Of a DNA stretch of 64,000 nucleotides, positions 46,560-58,155 are shown in pieces; position 1 is the stretch's first letter; the number at the start of each line of letters is the position of its first letter. Both the position numbers and the translations under genes were made by a program. The notes beneath the pieces were generated by a model that was not told where the DNA came from, made no database searches, and saw only the letters and a program-made list of their open reading frames with translations. The stretch is from Manduca sexta (Eukaryota; Arthropoda; Insecta; Lepidoptera; Sphingidae), in assembly GCF_014839805.1 (NCBI RefSeq), contig NC_051130.1, forward strand, positions 8,122,001 through 8,186,000. Direction: 5' to 3'.

Positions 46560-48757
46560 ATCAGTTAAAACAAGCCGGCGCGACGGTAAGTGAACAAGAA
46601 AAATTAAATTATATGTTAAAGGCCTTACCTCGTAATTACAGTCATATTGGAGATCTAATAGACGTTTTACCAGAAAAAGACAGAACTGTAGATTATTTGA
46701 AAAGTAAAATTATGTTAAAATCATTGGATAAAGAACCTGAAAAATGTAATGAACCATCACGCGACAACTCAAATGTTTTTAAAGCTCACACTAGTAGTTC
46801 TGCATCACCTAATAAAAACTTTAAATGTTTTACCTGTGGAAAACCTGGCCACATGCAAAGAGATTGTCGACACAGAAATGTTAACAGTGGTAGAGGAAAT
46901 GGATTTATTAGATTTAATAATAATCGTGGACATCAACGTGGATCATATTATAATTCAAGAAATACTAGAGGAAGAACTTATAATAATAAATCCAGTAATG
47001 AGAGTGGTGGTAATAATTTCCTTGCAACTATTGAGAATAATAATGTTTCAACTTCAAGTAAAATATATAATATTGAGCAGTCTGGCCACTTAACTTGGTT
47101 ATTAGATAGTGGTTGTACAGATCATATAATTAATACTGATGAGTACTATCATTCATGTGAAATATTACAACAACCTATTAAAGTAAAAGTTGGTGATGGA
47201 AGAATATTAGAAGCTACAAAGGTCGGAAAAATACAAACTTATTTTATGGTCTATGGAAAAAAGTCTGAAGTTGTTTTGAACAATGTTTTCTATGTCAAAG
47301 AGATGAAAGCAAATTTATTGAGCTATTCAAAGATTACAGACAATCATAAAATTGTTTCCAGGGGACGACAATCAAAAATATATAACGTCTATGGAACTAT
47401 TATAGCTATAGCAGTGAAAGAAGATAGACTGTATAAATTAAAAGGTTATATAAATGCAAGTACATTACATGCTAATTTAGTGAAGAAATCAAGTATGACA
47501 GTGAAGGAGAAATTACATAGGATGCTTGGTCATATAAACTTTAACAATTTGAATACTATGTGTACAAGTGAATTATTGAAAGGATTACCAAAGGAGATTG
47601 AATGTAAGTACATGAAATGTGCTATATGTATTGAAAATAAAATGCATAACTTGCCATTTAAAAATAATAGAAAACGAGCACAGGATATATTAGAAATTGT
47701 ACACACAGATTTAAATGGGCCACACAGAACTACAGGTTTTAATGGTGAAAAATATTTCTTAAGTTTTATAGATGACTATAGTAAGTTGGCAAAAGTTTAT
47801 TGTATTCCGTCAAAAGATAAAGTATATAATTGTTTAATGCAGTATGTTAATGAGATACAAAATTTAACTGGGAAAAATATTAAAGAATTGAGATGTGATA
47901 ATGGAAAGGAATACATTAATAAAAGAGTGTTTGACTTTGCAAGATCAAAGGGAATTATGATTAAATCTTGTCCGCCATATGTGCATGAATTAAATGGCAC
48001 AGCAGAGAGGTTCAATAGATCAATAATGGATATGTCAAGATGTCTATTGGCAGAGGCAAAAGTGCATAAAAGATTTTGGCCTGAAGTGGTTATGGCCGCA
48101 GCTTATTTAAAGAATAGAACATTAACAAATGGCACTATAGAAAGGAAGACGCCTTATGAGATATTTTTCAAACAAAGGCCAAGCATTGAAAATTTAAGGA
48201 TATATGGAAGTAAAGTATTTGTTAGAACACCAGAGGAAAAGAGAAAATGTAAATGGGACAGGAAAGCCGAGCTTGGCATACTAATGGGCTATACAGATGT
48301 TGGATATAGAGTATTAATAAACAATAGAATAGTTGTAGCAAGACATTGTGATATAATTGAAGATGATGTAATGTGTATTGGTCTCGATGATAATAGAGAA
48401 GAGAAAAATGATAAAAGTAATAGCCAGCCGAATAAATTGGAAGAGAAAATTATAGAAGAGAAGAAAGAGACTAATGCAGAAGAAAATAATGAGAAAATTA
48501 ATGAAGATTTGAATGCTGAAACAAATGAAAGTTATGATGATAATAAAGTAATTGAAACAAGAAATCGGCGTAAAATCAAGCCACCAACTCGGTTTGATGA
48601 AGAATTTGGTTATTATTGTATAACTGTTAACTATTGTGATGCTATGATTCCAGATAATTTTCAGGAGGCAATAACTAGCGATGAAGCAAAAGAATGGACT
48701 GAGGCTATGAATCGTGAGATGAACAGTTTGGCAAAAATGAGACCTGGAGACTTGTAA
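46538..48757 (+). CDS. Copia gag C-terminus, protease and integrase
   Basis: In the -1 frame relative to the gag start; an open frame begins upstream at 46478, but homology starts at about 46538. In order: the gag C-terminal helices; a CCHC zinc knuckle CFTCGKPGHMQRDC (46826-46867); protease active site DSG (Asp at 47105) within WLLDSGCTDHI; an integrase HHCC zinc site (His 47516 and 47531, Cys 47618 and 47627); and the integrase core with Asp 47708, Asp 47897 and Glu 48005. The last two are 35 residues apart, the DD35E spacing. A low-complexity acidic/Asn-rich linker follows, then the start of the reverse transcriptase domain (EWTEAMNREMNSL). The frame is lost at the A-run 48733-48737 and stops at 48755. 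Confidence 0.92.
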   Translation, partial: DDFEKSINQLKQAGATVSEQEKLNYMLKALPRNYSHIGDLIDVLPEKDRTVDYLKSKIMLKSLDKEPEKCNEPSRDNSNVFKAHTSSSASPNKNFKCFTCGKPGHMQRDCRHRNVNSGRGNGFIRFNNNRGHQRGSYYNSRNTRGRTYNNKSSNESGGNNFLATIENNNVSTSSKIYNIEQSGHLTWLLDSGCTDHIINTDEYYHSCEILQQPIKVKVGDGRILEATKVGKIQTYFMVYGKKSEVVLNNVFYVKEMKANLLSYSKITDNHKIVSRGRQSKIYNVYGTIIAIAVKEDRLYKLKGYINASTLHANLVKKSSMTVKEKLHRMLGHINFNNLNTMCTSELLKGLPKEIECKYMKCAICIENKMHNLPFKNNRKRAQDILEIVHTDLNGPHRTTGFNGEKYFLSFIDDYSKLAKVYCIPSKDKVYNCLMQYVNEIQNLTGKNIKELRCDNGKEYINKRVFDFARSKGIMIKSCPPYVHELNGTAERFNRSIMDMSRCLLAEAKVHKRFWPEVVMAAAYLKNRTLTNGTIERKTPYEIFFKQRPSIENLRIYGSKVFVRTPEEKRKCKWDRKAELGILMGYTDVGYRVLINNRIVVARHCDIIEDDVMCIGLDDNREEKNDKSNSQPNKLEEKIIEEKKETNAEENNEKINEDLNAETNESYDDNKVIETRNRRKIKPPTRFDEEFGYYCITVNYCDAMIPDNFQEAITSDEAKEWTEAMNREMNSLAKMRPGDL

Positions 48758-50046
48758 GTAAACCAGCAGACAAACAGCCTTTAGATGTGAAATGGATATA
48801 CAGAAAGAAAGCCGAAAATAAATTTAAAGCTAGGTTAGTAGTAAGAGGTTTTCAACAAAAAGATTTTATTGATGATATATATTCACCCGTTGCTAAAATG
48901 CAAACTTTAAAATTGTTATTGTCTTATTGTTGTCAAAATAATCTTAATATACATCAGATGGATGTTGAAACTGCTTTTTTAAATGGTAAAATTTTATCTG
49001 AAGTTTATGTAAACCAGCCAATTGGTTATGATGATGGCACTGATAGAGTTTATAAATTAAATAAAACATTATATGGTTTAAAAGAAAGCCCTCGGGCTTG
49101 GTATGAATGTGTCAATAAGTTTTTAACTAGTCTTGGATTTCAGAGAAGTAAATATGACTTTTGTTTATATTTTAAATTGGATACTAATGTGAGTGTATAC
49201 ATTTTGTTATATGTTGATGATTTGTTAATATGTTGTAAAGATGAAAAGGTAATGAGTAATATTAAAAACAAACTGTTAAGTAAATTTACTATGAAGGATA
49301 TGGGTAAAGTTAAAGAATACATTGGAATACATATTGATTATGATTATAAAAAGAATAAGACCATGACACTGAGTCAGGAATCATATATAGAATCATTAGC
49401 TAAGCGTTATAATATAATAAATACAAAGTTATATACTACACCAATGGAAGTAAATCTTAAACTAGAAAACTGTAATATAAATGAGAATGTAAAATATAGA
49501 AATTTAATTGGAGCACTTTTATATATTAGTTCAGGTACAAGACCAGATATATCGTTCAGTGTTAATTATTTGAGTAGATTCCAAAATTGCTATAATGAGA
49601 CACATTTTAAATATGCTTTGCGAGTACTTAAATATCTTTACTTAACAAAACATATAAAATTAATTTATAACATGAATATAAATTCTGATATGTTAGATTG
49701 TTATGTAGATGCAGATTTTGCAGGAGATATTGTCAGTAGGAAATCAACAACAGGATTTGTAATTAGATTGTTTGGGAATGTAATATTTTGGAAATCAAAG
49801 AAACAAAATTGTGTAACAAAGTCATCTACATTTGCTGAATACATTGCGCTGTCAGAAGCTGTTACTGAAATTAAATTTATAGTTTGTTTAATTAATGAGA
49901 TTTGTCAGAAAGATTGTAAACCTGTAAAAATATATGAAGATAATATTGGAGCTCAAATTATTGCTAAATACGGAAATTTCACAAAAATTCAAAACATATT
50001 GAAGTTCATTATCATTTTGTTCATGAAAGTGTTAAAATTGGTTTAA
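48738..50046 (+). CDS. Copia reverse transcriptase and RNase H
   Basis: In the -1 frame after the A-run at 48733-48737. Reverse transcriptase motifs appear in order: KARLVVRGFQQ, DVETAFLNG (48961 on) and the catalytic YVDD (49210-49221). The copia-type RNase H follows with DADFAGD (first Asp at 49708), STTGFV, FWKSKKQ and SSTFAEYIALSEA, then EDNIGAQ. Homology leaves this frame at the A-run 49983-49987 and the frame stops at 50044. These domains copy the element RNA into DNA within virus-like particles. Confidence 0.92.
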
Positions 50047-50153
50047 TTGATGTTATAAAAATTGCATCTGATCAAAATATAGCTGACATTTTAACAAAAC
50101 CATTGGGAAGTAATAAATTTAATAAATTTAGAGATATGTTAAAGTTGTTGTAA
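49988..50153 (+). CDS. C-terminal end of copia RNase H
   Basis: After one missing A in the run 49983-49987, the conserved end of the polyprotein continues in a third frame: a KHIEVHYHFVHE motif (His-rich, typical of copia RNase H ends), ADILTKPL near residue 35 of this segment, then a TAA at 50151-50153. This shows that the polyprotein was co-linear to the end in the ancestral copy. Confidence 0.88.
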
Positions 50154-50355
50154 AAGTAAATTATCTTTCAGATGGATATTATGTTGAGATAAATATTGGT
50201 TTAAATTGTTTAATTAAAAGATGATAATTGTAATATAAAAAAAAAAAATTACAATTAATATGTTATACTGAAGGTAATGTTTATAGAGCTATTGTTTTAA
50301 TTTAAAATACTTGATATGAGTAGTGTATGATATGATTTAGTTAAAATATAAATGT
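50154..50355 (+). other. Copia 3' untranslated region
   Basis: AT-rich, 202 bp, containing an 11-base A-run and no frame. It ends at the polypurine tract. Confidence 0.75.
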
Positions 50356-50364
50356 AAGGAGGCA
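50356..50364 (+). promoter_or_regulatory. Polypurine tract before the 3' LTR
   Basis: AAGGAGGCA directly adjoins the 3' LTR and is the expected primer for plus-strand DNA synthesis. It has one C near its end, so the tract is slightly imperfect. Confidence 0.75.
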
Positions 50365-50562
50365 TGTTGAATGGGTACATTTATATTTGTTTAGGGTAAC
50401 ATTTGTTTATATGTAATTTAATTTGTTTTGTGGCAACACGCCTCCACTTCCTTCTTCCTGTCACGGGCTGCCGGCGAGCAGCCACAATAATGTAGTTCTT
50501 TAAGTTTATGTTTAAGATATCAAATTAAATAACAGTGATCCGTCATAGTGGTTTTATTAACA
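50365..50562 (+). repeat. 3' LTR of the copia element
   Basis: 198 bp, identical to the 5' LTR apart from one T fewer in a T-run. It is followed by CTTTT (50563-50567), the right target-site duplication. Confidence 0.97.
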
Positions 50563-50567
50563 CTTTT

Positions 50568-53208
50568 TATTAGTCAATGAAAGAAGGTTGCAATTTGTTA
50601 TTCTATGAAGTTTTTTGGTGTTAAAGTATTGTCATAAAACTGTAATGATTTTGTTGTATTATGTATTCTTATAAAAATGGTTATTAATTTGTTTGTGTGA
50701 TACGGGAATCATGTTTAAATATACCTTCATCAGCACGTAAACATGCGCAATAAATGATAATTATAACACAGAACTTTACTGCATTTAATCAGTCTCTGAA
50801 ATACATGATGTATATCTCGAAATTTCGTATTTTTAGCAACGTAATTTATCTAAAAGCCGTAAAACTAGACGACGGCAGGCAGACACGTCCGTCTCCGTAT
50901 AAGTACCCTGGCGAAATGCCAAGGGTGAGGGTTGAGGCCTTCAGGTCATATCCGTAAGCATCCGAGAGTTATCGACAGAAAATCCACTGTATTACCCGTT
51001 CTTAAGGCTTTATATCCATCCACGCTGGATATCTGATAAGATTTTTCGAATACCTTGAGTTCACTTCATCCTATCGACATATCTCACCACCGTTCAATCT
51101 GAAATAAGCACTGTTTGTATTAACATAAGATTTAAATTCCTCTGCGAGTTTTTCTAGTTATTGCATCAACCTGTCCGTTCACTTTGTCTTTGCTGTGTGT
51201 TCTGTTTTTGACGCATTTATACATAAGTACCTGTAATTTATATCAGTTAGATCTCTTCCCCTATTCGGTGGTTGTTGCTTTTTACTTACAGTTATAAAAT
51301 TTTTGTTTCCTTAGATTATATATTAAGAGGTCTTCATAAAAGGGCTCTTCCGAGAAGCCAAACATTTTGATGTTCTTAAAAAAAATGGGATGGGAAAGTT
51401 ACATGAAAAGACTTTTAAAATTGCTAACATAATACAATAAGTTGACAGAAAAATTATTGCTAAAACATTTTATGAAAGGTCGCTATTTTCTTTAATAATT
51501 TTTGGAGGTATTTTGTGTTCATATCGATTATAATCGTATATTAAGAAAAATGACCCCTTATCTAAACTAAGGTATAATACAACTCACTGACGCGATAACG
51601 TGATTTTTACGACTTTATTCAACCGACTTCTTATTCCGGGAAATAACAAGGTACAAAAACATACAATTGTACAATGTACATAGTATTGCTCGTTTAAAAA
51701 CAATAACAATTAGCTTCACTGATGTGTTAGAACAGACCTTGGCATTTCTTATTTTTTTTATACTAGATATTACATAGTAACGTTTTACAACGTGGTATTT
51801 ATATTCTTCGATAATAACGATGGCAATTTCGTATGAGCTCAAAAATATAAGTTTATAACCTAAAAAAAAACGTAGAAAATACGTTCTAAAAGTTAATTTT
51901 GTCACGAAATCACGCGGTGATTTTTTCACATTAGCGAAAGAATAGTTTTTCGTTGAAAAAACCTAATAGCGTAGTTGAAATTAGTTTCTCAGTAATTTCG
52001 CGCGGCCATCGTAAGCTGAGACCCCTTTGTGAAGTTAACTCTTTGTGCGGCACAGTAATTAGAGTGAAGGAAGTCTCCTTGCTGGACAGAAAACGCTTTC
52101 TTAGCCACCGGACGCGCCGATTTGGGACTGCGTTGAACACACTTTTTGTGACACTCGGTAATTGTAAGCATTTGGTTTCGCCTGCAAGGTAAATTGGAAC
52201 GACTTAACACGTCAGTTTTGTTTGAAAGTATAAATATTTACGCAATATACTGACGCATCAGATGAAACAATGCAGTACATTTTAGAAGTAACAAAGTTAA
52301 AAAATATTAGTTACAACTATTGTCGTATATTATATAGACACGAACGTCCATATAAACTATTTGGTCAAAATGTGAACTTAAATGGCAAAGAAATCCTCAC
52401 TGTTATAACCTATTTATTCACTTAACATCAAATAATTTTATTTATTTGCCTAACATTTTTTATTCAGATCTAAGTTTACACTTAGACTCGAGTTCTTATA
52501 TCATGACCGTCACTCCGTACACAACCACAAGCTGTCAATACCGACCATACTAAAGCAGTTGTATGGATTGCAGTTCAATTCAGTTGAACACACTGAATGT
52601 TCGGAACGCCATATATAGTACGTAGTACGTATATTTCGATGGTTACAACACTTTTTCTGTTGGTGTAGAATCAGCCCGCAGTGTCATATAAGAACACCTC
52701 AAATAAGTGAGAATTTAAATGGATTTTAGTTCGGGCTCGCTGTTAGAAATATGTAAACCTGCCATCGATTTCGCAATTATAACATGTTTATTGTGCATTT
52801 TACTAATATTTCCTTGCCATACAATACTTAGTACCACCTAAATTATTTACACACGTTGTAAAATACGACGTATTTAAGTAGAGATGACGTACAAAATCTT
52901 ATAACTATTTGTATTACTTTTCAATTTAACAGCCCTCTCCATGTAAAAAATATATTTAAAAATTTAAAACCCGTGCTCTGTAGCCGCTCTGTCGCCGTAT
53001 TTAATTTTAAATGCCCATCATTTTATTCAAGATTAATGTCCGATGCTTCATCGCGTATTTTAAAAGTAATCTGTTTCATAGCTTATGTACCGCTCTCCAA
53101 ATAAAATCGTCTCATATAACTATACAAGAGGTAAAGGACTTAATATAATTATTAATCGTTATCGTAATTTAAAATATAATTTGCACTTCCAATGTTTTTT
53201 TAATTATA
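50568..53208. other. Non-coding stretch with a possible exon near 51953-52189
   Basis: A GC-richer segment at 51930-52210 is open in three frames. The plus frame ends at GCAAG|GTAAAT, a near-ideal splice donor at 52189/52190. No domain is recognised, so I list it only as a possibility. Nothing else is supported. Confidence 0.3.
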
Positions 53209-53424
53209 CTAGCTTTTTCTCGTGGCTTAGCCCGCGTGATTGAGTTTTCGGAATAAAAGTTCCGCTATATATTTTTCTGAGATAGAAAGCAGCTATAACC
53301 TTCCCAGGGTCTTAACCTATCTCCATACCAAATTTCATAAAAATCTGTTCAGTCGATTTTGAGAAAATCGATCACATGCAGACAGCCATCTTTTGGGGAC
53401 TTTGTTCCATAATTTGTATAAATT
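53209..53424 (+). repeat. Interspersed repeat, 'cttcgcccgcgtg' family
   Basis: Begins ACTAGCTTTTTCTCG, TAGCCCGCGTGATTGAG, with ACCTTCCCAGGGTCTTAA, TACCAAATTTCATAAAAAT and AGACAGCCATC, ending GGGGACTTTGTTCCATAATT. Strongly parallel to the 62.0-kb copy. Non-coding. Confidence 0.65.
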
Positions 53425-54117
53425 TAATAAAATTTACAGAAATAGTTATAATATATTTATTAAATTCATTCACTCAACTTTTATCGAAACAATATTCTCA
53501 TGTAAACGAAAGCGGTGTTGCGGGTGCTCAATAAATACATAGAATAATACACAAACAAATATATTTAAATCCCCACACGACACCTGCACAGTCATCATAC
53601 AGCGATATTCTCCAAAATCGGGCTTATTTTGTGCACAAGCCATTCCACTTTATTGATATAGAATATTGGATACACAACGGCATCAGCGACACATTTGAAT
53701 TCAAAATGTTTTCTGTTACATACCGGGATTCGCTGAAAGTTGGACTCTAAAGCTTCGAAGCTAAAGCTTAGTATGGTATTGAGAGTTTTTCGTGTAGGGT
53801 TCGGGTAGAAATGCCGATTTGTGACTGCCGTGCGCTGGTACGTTGGGCTATGTTGCTGGATCCGTGCCAACTCCTAGACCCGGCATTCTCTGGCTCATAC
53901 TTCAGACGACCACAACGTTTTATCTATTCAGAATTGAAAGCTGTGATAATAAAATTGTCGGGCCCGGCGGTGCCACGTCAGGTCAGCGATACAGTATTAT
54001 CGATAGTTTCACTCCGCGAACTATTTATACAATATTGAAGGAGCGCGGTTTCTGATGATTGAAATGTTGAATATTAAATTTGATTTATTGCAATTGGTTT
54101 TATCGGTTATATTTTGA
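53425..54117. other. Non-coding stretch
   Basis: Overlapping frames on both strands around 53595-54055 lie in a GC-richer patch but show no domain. Confidence 0.35.
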
Positions 54118-54524
54118 TAGTTCAAGTGGATATTGTTTAGTTTGCTTTCCTTTAACGACTTGAAATGAACATTCTTAGATACATTGGAATAAGATAAAGC
54201 TGCCGAAAAAAAGCATGAGCGCTCAAGTGGATATTGTTTAGTTTGCTTTCCTATAACGATTTGAAATAAACATTCGTAGATACATTGGCATAAGATAAAG
54301 CTGCCGAAACAAAAGCATGATAGCTCAAGTGGATATTGTTTAGTTTGCTTTCCTATAACGATTTGAAATGAACATTCGTAGACACATTGGAATAAGATAA
54401 AGCTGCCGAAAAAAAAGTATGATAGCTCAAGTGGATATTGTTTAGTTTGCTTTCCTATAACGATTTGAAATGAACATTCGTAGATACATTGGCATAAGAT
54501 AAAGCTGCCGAAACAAAAAAAGCA
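54118..54524. repeat. Tandem array, four copies of ~102 bp
   Basis: Units start at the CAAGTGGATATTGTTTAG segment at 54123, 54224, 54326 and 54428, giving periods of 101, 102 and 102 bp. Units are about 95% alike by eye. Copies 1 and 3 share TTGGAATAAG and copies 2 and 4 share TTGGCATAAG, so pairs may have been duplicated. No coding capacity and no spacer-like variation, so it is a minisatellite. Confidence 0.92.
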
Positions 54525-54931
54525 GTTTTAAAACAATAATTAGTATTTAAAACCGGCTATAATGTTAAAGTATAGTAAATATTACAACTTTTAACAAGTA
54601 CGTCTCGTAAATCGGAACAGAAATTTCCAATTCTATAATAAATAAACTCATTACCGTAGACCGCAAATTGTGCCTCATTTTATTGGACGGAGTGCACATT
54701 CGACATTAATGCACCCTAGAGACAGGGGCGCACTTAATACGTGTTCAGAGTTTTAATTTGAACAAAACACGGCATACAATGGAATTTAATTTACGCAGGA
54801 TAATTTATTTCGTGGTCTTGGCGGTCTTGATCCGAATGATGTTTGAATTGAAGTGAATCATGTATTTGTAATGTGATTTTATTAGTTGGTTATATGATAT
54901 ATTATTATGTGGCTACCAAAGAATTAGCAAT
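54525..54931. other. AT-rich non-coding stretch
   Basis: Nothing supported. Confidence 0.4.
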
Positions 54932-55230
54932 ATTTTTTTTTTTATTGCTTTAAATGACGAGACGAGCTTGCCGTTCGCCTAATAGCCAGCGATACAACCC
55001 ATAAACAGTAGAAACACCTTGAATTATAAAGTATTGTTTGGTATTCCACTGCGCTCGCTATCCTTAGACATGAGATGTTAAAGTCTTATTATGTCCAGTG
55101 GTTACACTGGCTACAATGTCCTTCAAATAGGAACACAACATTGACTACACACTGTTGCTTGGCGGCAGAAATTGACATTGCGGTGGTACCTACCCAGGCG
55201 GACTATCACATATGATAAACCTACCACTAG
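54932..55230 (-). mobile_element. Short retroposon, 'ctggtggtag' family, copy 4
   Basis: Minus-strand copy from CTAGTGGTAGG to a T-run (A tail) at 54932. It contains AGACATGAGATGTTAAAG and ACACTGGCTACAATGTCC in reverse-strand order. A segment has been lost around GTAGAAACACCTTGAATTA compared with copy 3. No target duplication was recognised. Confidence 0.7.
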
Positions 55231-58155
55231 TAAACTGATACTGTACTGAAACTAATTGTTTTTTAAAACTTCGCCTAGTCATTTCAAAATTTGCAAAACA
55301 TTTCCTATTTACAAAGTTTACTAAGGACAATAGGCAATCCCACACCAATCCTCTTCGAGTTGTTCATGGAATTACTTCCCTAAACAATGGCAAATAAGCA
55401 GGAGATCTTGATAAATCCATTTAAACTGCAAACGCTTCGGCTCCCTTTACTAGCGTTTCCATTTCGAAAATTAAATTACAAAGATGGAAAAATGTAATGC
55501 ATCCTGCATTCGTCTTGACGACTTGTATTTCAACTGATCCCAAGTTTATATCCGCTTAGCACCTTGGGATAAGAACATTTAGTTTCACGCAAGAGGGAAT
55601 GTTTGTGTGCCTTGTCGAGCATTCATCAAGCGGTGTTAGGAGAATGCACTTCAGATTTCCACACTATACTGCATTCCTGAATACAACTTTAAAAGCTGCA
55701 ACGCGTTTAGAGCAATCGATATTTCTTTATGCAGATCCTCGCAAAGAGCCACGTATTAAAGGATTTACGATTTAAAAGGCAATAGAAATTTGTTGTGACA
55801 ATTTTAGTATACAGTTTTTTTGTAATGTATGATAATAGTTTACACAAGTAGATAACACAAACATTTTCTTTTTAATTTATATAAACATGTTCCATTTATG
55901 AATATTTAAACTGGAAGCATTCGTGCATTTCTGTGATTTCTTGTAATAAATACCCGACATGTTTCTAACTCTTCGTGGTTAAACAAATTACATATAATAT
56001 TGTACCATCTCTTCTTACATAACTTGAGAATTTTTCTGAATTCCCATTAGTGGCGAAGTGTCGATATAAACCAATTCTTACCAGCTTGCCCTTACAGTTT
56101 ATTAACGTTCGTCCTTAGTTTTTGATTTCTCTTAAATTGGGCGCAATATGTTAAAAAAAATATTGCCTTGGGTTACCTTATGGAAAATTTCACCATTCGC
56201 CATTGTTTGCCAATTTTAATGTAGTTATTTGACAGCATTTCTTATTAATATTTCATGAACTATTAAATGACTTAAAGTTATATTACATTCAAACATATGA
56301 TCCAATAAGTCCCATTTAATGTTCCCTTCCCATCCAGACTCAGCTGACGTAAGCATCCATCTGGACGTCTCTCATCCCACTTGACCCGAATCGGACCACG
56401 CGCAAATTGATGTTTATTAATTGATTTTATTATGTCACGAATGTCTGGTTAGAGAAATTTGTGTCAAATCTTCATGAAGAATTTTTTTATACTTCATGCG
56501 TATTAATTGGTTCTTATAGATTTTAAAATCTTTAGAGATCACTTATATTAAGCAGTGAATTTTGCTTGATGGTTATAAGTGTGCCTCGTCACCATCCATT
56601 ACTACCACAATTAACACCAGCTGTTGTTTGCAGTTATTTTGTCTGCAACACAAATTTTCAGACCCGAGAGGTAAAAAATTTTATTTTTTTTTTTTTAAAT
56701 CATTTTGTCTCATAAAAAACAGCGTCAAATAGAGTTCTTAGTACTTATCATATGATCAATGATATTAAGGATATATAAAAAATTCCATATCCATGGTATC
56801 CAATGGTAACCACTTCCATCAGTTTATATATTAACTTTATTATTAACAAAAGAATTATTAAAAATAATGTTAAAAATGCAGGATCAAAAAATCCCACTCT
56901 CGTAATTCAGCTTTAAAAATGTATACGGACATAAGTTGTAAATCAACCTTGCTTGGTTTTACGATGAGTCTTTGTCTCAATTTTATCGTTACATACAGTA
57001 TTACTTATAAACCTGTTTAAGCGTTAAGAGGTGGTTAAGAATAGCTGTCAAAAATATCACCAGTTTCCTATTTTAAACCTTATTAAGAGGCAGAATGGTG
57101 GGTTTTGATTTACAGTTGATCGAGTAAATTTGTGTTTTAATTAAACATTGCGATTTTTTTACAAGTAAGACTGATAGATAATGTCCTTCATTAAGCACAA
57201 CAAAATTTCAATTTCCTTTCCCGTCCAATTTCTAACAAGGAAAAAGCTTGAATATATTTATTACTAATATAATAAAACATGATTTAGAAAAATCCCAAGG
57301 GCTGTTAATCCCGTTGGTGATATTGTGGAGTTTACGTAGACAAAGGAAAGGAAAACCAGAAAAATACATTGCCACCCTAAGGTCTTACATTCAGTTCTTG
57401 GATAGGCCGCAATAACGCCGCGTCCATTTGTCAGGATAAGCAGCTAGCGCGGAGAAAAACTGGCCATGTCAACAAATATTTTGCCAAAGTTGTTTCAAAC
57501 CGACAGACATAAAACATCTTTGTTTATGACGTATATGCGACGTATTTATACTTCAAGAATTGAAGTATTTGTCTTCTGTAATAGCATTATCAGAATCCGT
57601 TTTATCATAGATCTGAGATACTATAAATCATTTGAATTTAAGAAAACATGTTACAATTATTGTACTATAAATTTGTTTGGAATAACTAAGATATCATTTT
57701 CTAGTCGGAATTTTAACACGTGTATTTCCCAACATTCAATTATGTACCTGATATGGAATAGATTTACTCCCTCTTATATGGTATTGCTTTATAGCTTGTA
57801 AAAAAAATGACTGTGAAAATTATATGAAAAAAAATTAAATTCAAAAAATCCTAAACTATGAATCCAGACTTTATTGATATAAAAACCTAGTTTAGGACAA
57901 CTGACGCGGGCATTCGGTGAAATTTACACCAAGTGTAGTTTCGAAGTTGGTCGGTGCGTAGACTGGGGCTCCCATGCGAATTTAAATTTAGTACGGCCGC
58001 CATTTGTGCCGACTGTAAAAAATAGTGGTCGTGGTACGGGTAAATTTGTTACAGCGATTAGTACGGCAGTGATGCATAAATATGGTAATGATGTGTTTTC
58101 ATAGAAGTAATATTCGTAATGTGTTATGTACATACTGTTTTGGAGTGCGAAAAAA
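55231..58155. other. Long non-coding stretch
   Basis: The 111-codon frame at 57466-57801 has no recognisable domain and a composition typical of AT-rich chance frames. Nothing else supported. Confidence 0.4.

Larger units (their letters stand above)
45880..50562 (+). mobile_element. Complete Ty1/copia LTR retrotransposon (4683 bp)
   Basis: The order is 5' LTR, PBS, gag, protease, integrase, reverse transcriptase, RNase H, polypurine tract, 3' LTR. Integrase before reverse transcriptase defines the Ty1/copia superfamily. It is flanked by CTTTT on both sides (45875-45879 and 50563-50567). The two LTRs differ by one T only, so the insertion is recent. The coding frame is interrupted by three one-base losses, each in a five-base homopolymer, and has no in-frame nonsense change otherwise visible. 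If the breaks are real this copy is defective for itself; if they are sequence errors it may be intact. No second copy lies in the window. Confidence 0.97.

Noticed and set aside
47797..48015. Antisense frame within copia integrase
   Set aside because: A shadow of the integrase coding sequence on the opposite strand; no independent evidence.
51615..51929. 104-codon minus-strand gene
   Set aside because: AT-rich chance-like composition (Ile, Lys, Tyr, Phe rich) and no domain or context.
54118..54524. CRISPR-like array
   Set aside because: The units are ~102 bp and repeat throughout, with no short repeat plus unique spacers. It is a eukaryotic minisatellite.
57466..57801. 111-codon plus-strand gene
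   Set aside because: No domain, chance-like composition, no splice or promoter signals seen.
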